Shown here piece after piece: positions 16,620 to 24,711 of a stretch of DNA of 64,000 bases. The notes beneath the pieces are model-generated. The model did not search any database and was not told the DNA's origin. It worked only from the letters and a program-made list of their open reading frames with translations. Position numbers and translations under genes: made by a program. Each line of letters starts with the position of its first letter. Position 1 is the first letter of the stretch. Source of the stretch: Terrimonas sp. (lineage in GTDB: Bacteria > Bacteroidota > Bacteroidia > Chitinophagales > Chitinophagaceae); NCBI GenBank assembly GCA_016125075.1, contig WGMO01000010.1, positions 62,001-126,000 on the forward strand. Direction: 5' to 3'.

Positions 16620-17618
16620 ATGTCAGCAGAAAAAATTATTTCAGATTGGGAAAAAAAGCAGTTTAAACCCGTATACTGGCTGGAAGGAGAAGAGGATTAC
16701 TTTATTGATAAAGTGATGGATTTCGCTGAACACCGGATATTGCCCGAATCAGAAGCCGGGTTTAATCTCACCATTTTCTATGGCAAAGATGCTGCCTGGG
16801 CAGATGTGATCAATGCCTGCAGGCGTTATCCCATGTTTGCAGAAAGACAGGTGGTTTTACTCAAAGAGGCGCAGCAAATGAGGGATATTGAGAAGCTGGA
16901 AGCCTATATTGCCTCACCGCTGGGTTCTACCATTCTGGTGGTTTCCTATAAGGATAAAAAAGTAGATGGCCGGAGCAAACTGGCGAAATTACTAAAGGAA
17001 AAGGCGGTGATGCTGACCACCAAGAAAATGTATGAAAATAAGTTGCCGGAATGGACGCATGAAATGGTACAATCTAAGGGGTACAATATCACCCAAAAAG
17101 CAGTAATGCTGCTAATTGACCATACAGGAAATGACCTGACCCGGATCAGCAATGAAATTGAAAAAATACTCGTCAATCTTGGAAAGAAAAAAACGATTGC
17201 TGAAGAAGATATAGAAGAATTTATCGGTATCAGTAAGGACTTTAATGTTTTTGAACTGCAAAGCGCCATCGCCGCCCGCGACCTGGCCAAAGCACTCCTG
17301 ATCATCCAGTACTTTGCAGCCAATCCGAAAGCAGCGCCCATTCAACTTGTTTTACCCTCCTTATATGGTTTCTTCAGCAAGGTCTTTATGATACATGGCA
17401 TTCCCACCCGGGACGAAAAAACCATTGCCCAGTCGATTGGAGTGCCCCCCTTTTTTATTAAGGATTACCTGTTGGCCGCCAGGAACTATAATTATAGCGG
17501 TGCGGAAAAAATCCTCATATTACTGCATCAGTACAATCTCAAAAGTGTGGGTATTCATGACGGGGGTACCGAAGATGCCTCTTTATTGAAAGAAATGGTT
17601 TTCAAAATGATTTCCTGA
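16620..17618 (+). CDS. holA: DNA polymerase III delta subunit
   Basis: A 332-residue clamp-loader subunit that opens the beta clamp during replication. Seen: PVYWLEGEEDYFIDKVMDF at the N-terminus (family pattern of a ligand-like loop without an active Walker motif), RYPMFAERQVVLLKEAQ, the central DLTRISNEIEKILV of the AAA+ lid region, and DFNVFELQSAIAARDLAKAL entering the C-terminal helical collar. Length and motif order fit full-length HolA. No gene of related function is adjacent. The ATG at 16620 follows a TAACTTAG element that resembles, but does not match, the -7 consensus. Confidence 0.93.
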   Translation: MSAEKIISDWEKKQFKPVYWLEGEEDYFIDKVMDFAEHRILPESEAGFNLTIFYGKDAAWADVINACRRYPMFAERQVVLLKEAQQMRDIEKLEAYIASPLGSTILVVSYKDKKVDGRSKLAKLLKEKAVMLTTKKMYENKLPEWTHEMVQSKGYNITQKAVMLLIDHTGNDLTRISNEIEKILVNLGKKKTIAEEDIEEFIGISKDFNVFELQSAIAARDLAKALLIIQYFAANPKAAPIQLVLPSLYGFFSKVFMIHGIPTRDEKTIAQSIGVPPFFIKDYLLAARNYNYSGAEKILILLHQYNLKSVGIHDGGTEDASLLKEMVFKMIS

Positions 17619-17648
17619 CCAATCCTTCCTTGTTTGAAAAAAAGGGTG

Positions 17649-17664
17649 TTAATTGCGCAATTAA
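17649..17664. promoter_or_regulatory. Perfect 16-base palindrome upstream of the Met-rich lipoprotein gene
   Basis: TTAATTGC is followed directly by its reverse complement GCAATTAA, 38 bases before the ATG at 17703. It could be a dimeric regulator's operator. No T-run follows, so it is not a clear terminator of holA. Confidence 0.5.
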
Positions 17665-17702
17665 TTACAGAACATCAAATAAAATAACACATAAATTACT
17701 GT

Positions 17703-18476
17703 ATGAAAAAAACTGCCGGTATTCTCGCTCTTTGTATCGCCGTATTCCTGTCTGGTTGTTTTGATGTGATTCAGGACCTGACCATCCGCGACAATGGCAG
17801 TGGGGTGATGACTTCAAAAATGGATATGGGTTCGGTAATGGCCATGATGTCGCAAATGGGGGGCATGGGTGACGAAAAGATCAAGATGGATACCAGCATG
17901 GCCCTGAAATCTTTTTTGGATTCTGTGACCAGTATTTCAGAGGAGGAAAAGGCATTGTTACAGAATGCCACGGTGGAAGTGGAGATCGACAGTGAAGAAG
18001 GGGCCTTCAATTTTCAGTTGAATATGCCCTTTGAAAAAATAGATGATATTGCCAAATTAAAAGCCATTACTGCTAATGAAAACTGGCTGGGAAAGCTATT
18101 TTCAAAGATTGGTGAACAGGAAAGTGAAAAAAAGGATCTTACGGAAGGGATGGGGGATATGGGAAATGTGAAAATGCCGATGCCGGATGATTACCTGATT
18201 TACCAGTATCAGCCGGGTAAAATCAGCAGAAAAGCAAACACCCTGAAATTGGATTCCCTTTCCAGTGATGAAATGATGCAGAAAATGAAAGAGGGGATGG
18301 ATCAGGGGATGCCCGGTATCCGTTCCGTCTATGCCATTCATTTACCCAGGCCCGTAAAAAAAGCGGAAGGAAAGAATATTGTCGTTTCTGATGATAAGAA
18401 AACAGTCACCATCGAAAATACCATGGATGACCTATTTGACGACCCTTCAAAATTTGAGTTTACCATCGAATTTTAA
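17703..18476 (+). CDS. Met-rich hypothetical lipoprotein
   Basis: A 257-residue protein with a lipoprotein signal (AGILALCIAVFLSGC, lipobox LSGC, Cys near 19). Right after a short beta-like start (VIQDLTIRDNGSGVMT) comes a strikingly Met-rich segment at about 36-70, with ten Met in about 35 residues. Further Met clusters lie near 150 (EGMGDMGNVKMPMPDD) and 200 (DEMMQKMKEGMDQGMPG). The remainder is acidic with beta-strand-like stretches (ATVEVEIDSEEGAFNFQLNM, KKTVTIENTMDDLFDD). I recognise no named family. Met clusters in exported proteins can bind Cu(I) or Ag(I), but that role is speculative here because no metal gene is nearby. Confidence 0.85.
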   Translation: MKKTAGILALCIAVFLSGCFDVIQDLTIRDNGSGVMTSKMDMGSVMAMMSQMGGMGDEKIKMDTSMALKSFLDSVTSISEEEKALLQNATVEVEIDSEEGAFNFQLNMPFEKIDDIAKLKAITANENWLGKLFSKIGEQESEKKDLTEGMGDMGNVKMPMPDDYLIYQYQPGKISRKANTLKLDSLSSDEMMQKMKEGMDQGMPGIRSVYAIHLPRPVKKAEGKNIVVSDDKKTVTIENTMDDLFDDPSKFEFTIEF

Positions 18477-18495
18477 GATCGCTGCTGAACCTGTT

Positions 18496-19425
18496 TTAAA
18501 GCACTTGGAGGCTGGCTGTTTTGTCTTTGCCGATCTGGATTACCAGGTCTTCAATATTGTCATATTTTACTTCTGCACGCAGGTATTGTTTTACAAACAC
18601 AGAAAGTGATTGGCCATAAATCTCTTTTTCAAAATCAAAGATATTGACTTCTATCACCCTTTTCTTTCCATCTACCGTCGGCCGGAAACCGATACTCATC
18701 ATGGCTTTGTACTTTTCACCCGTTCCTTCCAGTTCCACATAGACCGCATAAATGCCGTCACCGGGAATAATCTTTTCACTGTCTTCCACTACAAGGTTGG
18801 CGGTTGGGAAACCCAATTGCCGGCCTAATTTATTGCCATGAACAACTTTGCCGGTGAAAAAAAAGGTATAGCCGAGTAACAGGTTGGCCAGGCTTATTTC
18901 TTGATGCAGGATCGCTTCCCTGATTTTCGTGGAACTGATGGAAACCTCCTGCAGGATATGTTTGGGTATTTCCCTGAGTTGAAAACCATAAATCCCTGCT
19001 TGATCTTCCAGCAGCCTGTAATCTCCCATTCTGTCCTTTCCAAACCGGTGATCATAGCCAATGATGACCGTATGGGGATGGAAACGGTCTACCAGGAATT
19101 CCCGGATATAGTCGTCGGCAGAAAGGTTGGCGAAGGCAGCCGTGAAAGGAACGATCACCAGGTGATCGACACCCGCATTTTCCAGTAACCGGATCCTTTC
19201 ATCCAGGGTGTTGATCAGCCGGATTCCCAGGATGGTTGACGATACGATTTTACGGGGGTGGGGATGAAAGGTGATGATCACGGTTTCTCCTTTTACCTTT
19301 TCTGCTTCCAGCTTAAGATGTTGGATGATCTGGCGATGACCTTCATGTACCCCGTCAAAAGTACCAATGGTGACAACTGCATTCCTGAATACGGGTAATG
19401 TATGTAAATCTCTGTGTACCTGCAT
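18496..19425 (-). CDS. ribF: Bifunctional riboflavin kinase / FAD synthetase
   Basis: A protein of about 309 residues that converts riboflavin to FMN and then FAD. The N-terminal adenylyltransferase domain shows VTIGTFDGVHEGHRQII and TFHPHPRKIV (HxGH-like and phosphate-binding motifs). A typical RibF stretch is IIGYDHRFGKDRMGDY. The C-terminal flavokinase domain begins near residue 185 with GYTFFFTGKVVHGNKLGRQLGFPTANL. The ATG at 19425 is chosen because it opens exactly at the family N-terminus; the longer frame to 19554 reads through the divergent purM start. It shares a 78-base divergent regulatory region with purM. Confidence 0.96.
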   Translation of the reverse strand: MQVHRDLHTLPVFRNAVVTIGTFDGVHEGHRQIIQHLKLEAEKVKGETVIITFHPHPRKIVSSTILGIRLINTLDERIRLLENAGVDHLVIVPFTAAFANLSADDYIREFLVDRFHPHTVIIGYDHRFGKDRMGDYRLLEDQAGIYGFQLREIPKHILQEVSISSTKIREAILHQEISLANLLLGYTFFFTGKVVHGNKLGRQLGFPTANLVVEDSEKIIPGDGIYAVYVELEGTGEKYKAMMSIGFRPTVDGKKRVIEVNIFDFEKEIYGQSLSVFVKQYLRAEVKYDNIEDLVIQIGKDKTASLQVL

Positions 19426-19456
19426 AAACAGGTGCAAAACTAACAGATAATTGAAA

Positions 19457-19487
19457 TTGATTATTGATTTCTGAATAATTAGTTTTG
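19457..19487 (+). promoter_or_regulatory. Promoter of purM (TTG-N20-TAGTTTTG)
   Basis: An exact -7 element at 19480-19487 is preceded by TTG at 19457-19459 with a 20-base spacer, the Bacteroidota arrangement. It ends 16 bases before the purM ATG. Confidence 0.65.
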
Positions 19488-19503
19488 CGGCATAACCTTT
19501 ATT

Positions 19504-20676
19504 ATGAGTTTGTATTCGAAAAGAGGGGTCTCCGCCCAGAAAGAGGAAGTGCATTTGGCTACCCAGGGCCTGGATAAGGGACTTTATGAAAAAGCATTCT
19601 GCAAAATTTACAAGGATATTTTATGTGATGACCAGGAATGGGTGAATGTGATGCATGCCGATGGAGCCGGCACCAAGAGTATCCTGGCCTACTTGTATTG
19701 GAAAGAGACCGGGGATATTGAGGTCTGGAAAGGGATCGCCCAGGATGCCATCGTAATGAACCTGGATGACTTGCTTTGCGTAGGGATTTATGACAAATTG
19801 TTGTTTTCCTCGACCATCGACAGGAATAAGCACCTGATCCCGGCTGAAGTGCTGGAAGCGGTGATCAATGGCAGCCAGTCTTTTTTTGATACCATGAAAA
19901 AATTTGGGATCAACATTAGTTATATGGGGGGCGAAACGGCAGATGTTGGGGATGTGGTAAGAACCATTGCGGTGAATGGAACCATGACAGCCCGTTGGCC
20001 GAAGAAAAAATTAATTACAAATGAAAAGATAAAAGCCGGCCATGTGATTGTAGGCCTGGCTGGCTTTGGCCAGTCGAATTATGAAAGCAGTTATAACAGC
20101 AGTATAGCCAGCAATGGATTAACCAGTGCACGCCATGATGTTTTACATAAAACCTATGGGGCCCGTTTCCCGGAATCCTACGACAACCGCCTGGATGAAC
20201 ACGTGGTTTATATTGGTCCGCATGAGGTTTCAGACGAAGTTGTCAACGATAATGGGGAGACTACGACCATCGGGCAATTACTGCTCAGTCCCACCAGGAC
20301 CTTTGCCCCGGTCATCAAAATATTGCTGGAGGAATATTTTGATGCCATCTACGGATTAATTCATTGCAGTGGTGGCGGACAAACCAAATGCCTGAATTAT
20401 ATACCCCAAAATGTCAGGATTATTAAAGATAACCTGTTCAAAGCACCCCTGATCTTTGATATCATACAAAAAGCCAGTCGTGCAGATAATCGGGAAATGT
20501 ACCAGGTTTTCAATATGGGTACCCGGATGGAAATCTATACAGATGAAAAAAACGCAGCAACCATCATCAAAGTGGCAGAAAATTTCCAAATAGCGGCTCA
20601 GGTGATCGGGAGGGTCGAACCAAGTGATCAACAGGAACTAATCATTAAAACCGGTTCGGAACAACTTATTTTTTAA
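19504..20676 (+). CDS. purM: Phosphoribosylformylglycinamidine cyclo-ligase (AIR synthase)
   Basis: A 390-residue enzyme that closes the imidazole ring (FGAM to AIR, ATP-dependent) in purine synthesis. Seen: VMHADGAGTKSILAYLY, the DDLLC stretch, ISYMGGETADVGD, IVGLAGFGQSNYESSYNSSI and the C-terminal IHCSGGGQTKCLNYI. It is somewhat longer than the roughly 345-residue E. coli enzyme and of the Bacteroidota type. It is divergent from ribF with its own promoter, and is followed by the FtsE-type gene after 42 bases, with which it may be co-transcribed. Confidence 0.94.
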   Translation: MSLYSKRGVSAQKEEVHLATQGLDKGLYEKAFCKIYKDILCDDQEWVNVMHADGAGTKSILAYLYWKETGDIEVWKGIAQDAIVMNLDDLLCVGIYDKLLFSSTIDRNKHLIPAEVLEAVINGSQSFFDTMKKFGINISYMGGETADVGDVVRTIAVNGTMTARWPKKKLITNEKIKAGHVIVGLAGFGQSNYESSYNSSIASNGLTSARHDVLHKTYGARFPESYDNRLDEHVVYIGPHEVSDEVVNDNGETTTIGQLLLSPTRTFAPVIKILLEEYFDAIYGLIHCSGGGQTKCLNYIPQNVRIIKDNLFKAPLIFDIIQKASRADNREMYQVFNMGTRMEIYTDEKNAATIIKVAENFQIAAQVIGRVEPSDQQELIIKTGSEQLIF

Positions 20677-20718
20677 TCACTGCTCTTCTTTCTTTTAATT
20701 TGCATAAAACAGAGATAC

Positions 20719-21408
20719 ATGGCCGATATCATTGCTGAACTGAAAAATGCCAATATTTACCAGGGCAACAGCCTTATTCTTGAAAACGTAAATTTCAGTG
20801 TTGCGAAAGGGGAGTTTGTATACCTGGTGGGTAAAACCGGTACCGGCAAATCCAGTTTACTGAAAACATTATATGGCGACCTGACCTTAAGGGAAGGGGA
20901 GGGCCGGGTAGGCGAATTTAACCTGAAAGAACTCACCTGGAAAAAAGTGCCCTATCTCCGGCGGAACCTGGGAGTAGTATTCCAGGATTTTCAATTGCTC
21001 ACCGACAGAAATGTGAATGAAAACTTACGCTTTGTGCTGCGGGCAACCGGCTGGAAAGATGAAAAACTGATCGAAGAAAAAATCAATGATGTGCTGGATA
21101 AAGTTGGGTTGAAGTCAAAGGGTTTCAAAATGCCTTTTGAACTGAGCGGCGGGGAACAGCAAAGGGTTGATATCGCGAGGGCCCTGTTGAATTCACCCAA
21201 ACTGATCCTGGCAGATGAACCCACCGGTAACCTTGACCCTGAAACTTCTGATGAGATCATGAGCCTCTTATTCAGTATCTGCAGGGATTACGGAGCCTCT
21301 ATCGTGATGGCTACCCATGATTATGTAGTGATCCACAAATTCCCGGCAAGACTGGTGAAGACTGAAAGGGGTAAAGTGATTGATAATGCTACCATATCTG
21401 CTGAATAA
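20719..21408 (+). CDS. ftsE: FtsE-type ABC transporter ATP-binding protein
   Basis: A 229-residue ABC ATPase. Walker A is GKTGTGKSS, the Q-loop region is VVFQDFQLL, the signature is [17 protein letters not shown], Walker B and D-loop are [14 protein letters not shown], and the H-loop is MATHD. The phrasing fits FtsE, which with FtsX controls peptidoglycan hydrolases at division, more closely than LolD. No ftsX follows: the next gene runs in the opposite direction and overlaps the 3' end by 20 bases. FtsX would therefore have to be elsewhere, and a LolD/MacB-like assignment is possible. Confidence 0.85.
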   Translation: MADIIAELKNANIYQGNSLILENVNFSVAKGEFVYLVGKTGTGKSSLLKTLYGDLTLREGEGRVGEFNLKELTWKKVPYLRRNLGVVFQDFQLLTDRNVNENLRFVLRATGWKDEKLIEEKINDVLDKVGLKSKGFKMPFELSGGEQQRVDIARALLNSPKLILADEPTGNLDPETSDEIMSLLFSICRDYGASIVMATHDYVVIHKFPARLVKTERGKVIDNATISAE

Positions 21409-22447
21409 GCCACTCAGCATTCTTTTCATTATTAAACAGGTTGCTGATTAGTTTTTCCCGCAGCCTGATCTCTTCTTCGGCATAGGGGTGATGATACAGT
21501 TGAGAAACAATTGAAGCCATCGCTGTACTGTTCGTCCCGATATGACAGGCTTCTTCCATTCCGGATCCTGCAATGGCCTGTTCGTTCACCAGGCAATGTT
21601 TCCCCTTACAGATCGCCATCATCACTTTCAGTTTGGCACCGGTATTGTTAAAGGAGGGAAGGATATTGATATGTGCCTTACTGATCAGTTCATTTAATTC
21701 TTTATCAGAAGGGTCAGACACCAGACAGGTGTGCTGGCATAAATGAGCGAGCTTCTGCAAACGCCTCGATGGGTTTTTTCCCGCCACCACGAAAGGGATC
21801 TTGATCTTAGTAAAGACATCCTGCAACAACCATATGGCCGCTCTTTCATTTTCAGCGATCCCCAGGTTACCATGGTATAAGCAAAAATTACCGGTACCCT
21901 CTTTACCTGTTATTTCCTGGCAAGGAATAAAAACGGGCAGGTGGTGGATATTTTCGGGGCCGTAAATTTGTCTGAACCATTCAGCATCTGTTTCCGAAAC
22001 ACAGTAGATGTCCAGTGACGCGGGCAGTTTTGTTTCATACTTCCTCAATAAATGGCTTTCATACCGGTAAAAGAGTTTCTTCCATAGTTTTCTTTCACAG
22101 GCAGCCAGCCTGCGGTAGTAGGTAGATTCGATATTGTGTGCACGGAGTAACACCTTTTTCCCTGACCTTAATAGATCTTCCAGAAAGAAACTGCAGTGTA
22201 CCCCTTCCAAAAGCACGGGGTGAGGATCCTTCATCAGGTTTTCCAACAATAAGGGATTGGCCCTAGATTTTACAATATAAGGGAGGGTCAGGGAAAATCC
22301 TTTTTTACCGGTAAACCTTTCGTAATAAAAAATTTTGCTGCAATAGGGGCTGAGCGCTTCTTTTTTACCTCTTCCATATTCAAAACAATGCAATGTTATT
22401 TTGATTCCTTTTTCATGGAGCGCCTTTATCTTATAAAAAAGGTCCAT
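21389..22447 (-). CDS. Glycosyltransferase, GT4-like; true start probably upstream of the first ATG
   Basis: A GT-B-type glycosyltransferase of at least 352 residues (HLPVFIPCQ, FCLYHGNLGIAENERAA and ILPSFNNTGAKLKVMMAI, the donor-binding half). Coordinates use the first standard start codon, ATG at 22447. However, in the same frame upstream the DNA encodes HLHIVCHDVPYPPDYGGA, the expected first beta-strand and glycine loop of this enzyme type. That extension reaches the preceding gene's TAA at 22520-22522 without any ATG, GTG or TTG. An ATC at 22510-22508 is one base away from a suitable ATG. The gene overlaps the FtsE-type gene tail to tail. Confidence 0.87.
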   Translation of the reverse strand: MDLFYKIKALHEKGIKITLHCFEYGRGKKEALSPYCSKIFYYERFTGKKGFSLTLPYIVKSRANPLLLENLMKDPHPVLLEGVHCSFFLEDLLRSGKKVLLRAHNIESTYYRRLAACERKLWKKLFYRYESHLLRKYETKLPASLDIYCVSETDAEWFRQIYGPENIHHLPVFIPCQEITGKEGTGNFCLYHGNLGIAENERAAIWLLQDVFTKIKIPFVVAGKNPSRRLQKLAHLCQHTCLVSDPSDKELNELISKAHINILPSFNNTGAKLKVMMAICKGKHCLVNEQAIAGSGMEEACHIGTNSTAMASIVSQLYHHPYAEEEIRLREKLISNLFNNEKNAEWLIQQIW

Positions 22448-22519
22448 CGCCCCTCCATAATCGGGAGGGTATGGAACATCATGACAAACGATATGTAAAT
22501 GCTTTTCGATAACTAATTT

Positions 22520-23602
22520 TTAAATGCCTGCATAAAAATTCAATAATACCGATTGTTCATTGTTCCAGTTAAGCGCCTTGCGGGCTTTTGCCATATTAGC
22601 CTGCAACCTGTTAAATAAAACATTGTCATTAAGCATTTTGTTCAGTCCCTGAGCAATTGTTTCCGGGTTGATATCCTCGATCAGCAGGGCAATATCGTAT
22701 TCTTCGTTAATCCTTCTGTACTCCGGATAGTTCATGGTGACCTGGGGGATCCCGGCATGGATATAATCAAAAAACTTATTGGCAAGGGAAAAGTACTGAT
22801 TGAGACCCTGTCGCTGAAAGGTATTGACAGCCATATAGGCATTACGGGTATATTCCTTCAATTTTTCGGGTGGAAGCATACCGGTCAACTTAATTTTGTT
22901 TTCAAGTCCATGCAGAATGATCGCTTCTTTAACTTCGTCCATGGCATTCCCGTCCCCACAAATTACAAGCGGGCAGGGAACAGATTTCATTGCCTGTATC
23001 AGGTTAACCAGCCCTCTTCCTTTATTGACAGCACCCTGGTAAAGGATATACTTTTCCGTTGTGGTAACGGGCTCCTCTTCCTGAACAACAGGAACATTCC
23101 TTACAACAGCATAATGTACATGGTACAGGTGTTTAAATTCATCTGCGATTGAACCGCATACTGTATAGCCTTTGGGAAAACGGGGAATCATTTTTTGTTC
23201 CACCCAATGCCAGAATTTATATACCAACGGACGGCTGATGACCTCTTCCATCTGGGAAAAATATTCATGGGCATCATAAACCCTTTGCACCCCTTTTAAT
23301 TTTGAAGCCCCGTAACAGGGCAGGATAGTATCCAGGTCGATAGCACAGATACAATCGCATTTTTTAAACAACAGGTAAAAGAAAAGTCGGGTATTGAATT
23401 CCGCATAAAACAGTATCCCTTTGGTAAAGAAACATTGGAGCCGGGTCTGTTGGTAGGATGCCGGGGAGAGGGGCAGGGATGTTTTGCGTTTTCGCCCGGT
23501 CAGGGTCACTTCATAACCGGCATCCGCCAGGGTGCCGCATATACGTTTCATGCGCTGATCATACGAAAGGTCGTTGGTGACTGTAAAAACAATTTTTTTC
23601 AA
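22520..23602 (-). CDS. Glycosyltransferase, GT4-like
   Basis: A 360-residue GT-B glycosyltransferase. The N-terminal half has FTVTNDLSYDQRMKRICGTL and a DAHEYFSQM acceptor-side stretch. The C-terminal half has YILYQGAVNKGRGLVNLIQ, LVICGDG and the nucleotide-sugar-binding FSLANKFFDYIHAGIPQVTM. It likely adds a sugar to a surface polysaccharide or lipid-linked glycan at the cytoplasmic face of the inner membrane. The start is TTG at 23602 (KKIVFTVTND follows directly) and no ATG is available upstream before the preceding gene's stop. It is in the same reading frame as the next glycosyltransferase, separated by a single TAA. Confidence 0.92.
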   Translation of the reverse strand: MKKIVFTVTNDLSYDQRMKRICGTLADAGYEVTLTGRKRKTSLPLSPASYQQTRLQCFFTKGILFYAEFNTRLFFYLLFKKCDCICAIDLDTILPCYGASKLKGVQRVYDAHEYFSQMEEVISRPLVYKFWHWVEQKMIPRFPKGYTVCGSIADEFKHLYHVHYAVVRNVPVVQEEEPVTTTEKYILYQGAVNKGRGLVNLIQAMKSVPCPLVICGDGNAMDEVKEAIILHGLENKIKLTGMLPPEKLKEYTRNAYMAVNTFQRQGLNQYFSLANKFFDYIHAGIPQVTMNYPEYRRINEEYDIALLIEDINPETIAQGLNKMLNDNVLFNRLQANMAKARKALNWNNEQSVLLNFYAGI

Positions 23603-23617
23603 AGCTTGTCTTATTAA

Positions 23618-24619
23618 TTAACGGCAGGCATGATAGATGCGTTCGATGACTTCCACTGTTTTCAGCCCGTCCTCAGCATTCGCATGTGCGCCTTTTCCTC
23701 CTTCCAGAATTGCCATTATATTGTTATACACCTTATCATGGTTACTCATGGAACCCTGGTAAAACCCATAATCATTCGCCGGCGAAGATGCTTCAGGCAT
23801 CATTATCTCCTCGCCTTCTACACGGATATATTCAAGGGTGTTCAGGTACTGGCCTCCGATCTTGATGGTTCCTTTTTCGCCGATGACAGTGATGGAACCT
23901 TCCATATTTTGCTGATAACTGCTGATCGAAAAATGAAGGGAGCAAAGCGCTTGATTCTCCAATTCGGCTATAACTACAATATTGTCTTCCGTTTCAATAT
24001 CTGATCCGAGTATCAGGTTTTTCTTAAAAGCCTTTATTTTCCTGATATCACCAAAAAGCCAGATCAGCAAGTCAATAAAGTGGCTGAACTGTGTATACAG
24101 GATGCCGCCATCCAGTTCGGCCGTCCCTTTCCAGCTATTGCGGAAATACGCTTTTCCCCTGTTCCAGAAGCCATTAATCTGTACCGATACGATGGCGCCC
24201 AACCTGCCCTGGTCCAATAAATCTTTCAGTAATCGGACCGGTGGATTATATCGGTTTTGCTTGACTATAAACAGATGCCGGCGAAAAAAATGGGCGGTAT
24301 CCCTCATGCTGAGGGCGGCTGGAAAGCTGATGCACATCGGTTTTTCGCATATTACATGCTTTCCCTTTTGAAGGGCTTTGATGCTGTGTTCCGCATGCAG
24401 GCCATTGGGGGTGCACACAACTACAATCCCAATAGAGGGTTCCTGTTCCAGCATTTCATCAAATGAAAAAAAGGGCCTGGCCTGGTATTTTTGGGCTATG
24501 ACCTTCGCTTTTTCTGGGACGATATCACATACGGCGACCAATTTTCCGTGCCTGATAATATTCTCGGCATGGCGCATAGCGATGTATCCGCAACCAACAA
24601 TAGCAAAATTCAAGTTCAT
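23618..24619 (-). CDS. Gfo/Idh/MocA-family sugar oxidoreductase
   Basis: A protein of about 333 residues from the ATG at 24619, chosen because it opens at the Rossmann strand (NLNFAIVGCGYIAMRHAE). The catalytic-region motif is GKHVICEKPMCISF, with the EKP Lys. C-terminal family stretches include FSHFIDLLIWLFGDIRKIKAF. Such enzymes oxidise or reduce nucleotide sugars with NAD(P); WbpB/WlbA-type enzymes acting on UDP-N-acetylglucosaminuronate are the closest in style, but the substrate is not certain. With the two glycosyltransferases (15-base gap to the next) it forms a minus-strand glycan operon. Confidence 0.92.
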   Translation of the reverse strand: MNLNFAIVGCGYIAMRHAENIIRHGKLVAVCDIVPEKAKVIAQKYQARPFFSFDEMLEQEPSIGIVVVCTPNGLHAEHSIKALQKGKHVICEKPMCISFPAALSMRDTAHFFRRHLFIVKQNRYNPPVRLLKDLLDQGRLGAIVSVQINGFWNRGKAYFRNSWKGTAELDGGILYTQFSHFIDLLIWLFGDIRKIKAFKKNLILGSDIETEDNIVVIAELENQALCSLHFSISSYQQNMEGSITVIGEKGTIKIGGQYLNTLEYIRVEGEEIMMPEASSPANDYGFYQGSMSNHDKVYNNIMAILEGGKGAHANAEDGLKTVEVIERIYHACR

Positions 24620-24654
24620 ATTAATTCTGCCAAATATACAAGCAATAAAAGGCA

Positions 24655-24693
24655 ATAAAAAAGCCCTGTTCCCAGATCCAGGAAACAGGGCTT
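24655..24693 (-). terminator. Intrinsic terminator after the outer-membrane barrel gene
   Basis: AAGCCCTGTT at 24661-24670 pairs with AACAGGGCTT at 24684-24693. On the minus strand the stem is followed by a T-run. It ends the 24712-27339 transcript. Confidence 0.88.
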
Positions 24694-24711
24694 ATAATTA
24701 AAGTACAAGGA

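Noticed and set aside
19426-19554. N-terminal extension of ribF to 19554
   Set aside because: It reads across the divergent purM promoter and start, and has no family support.
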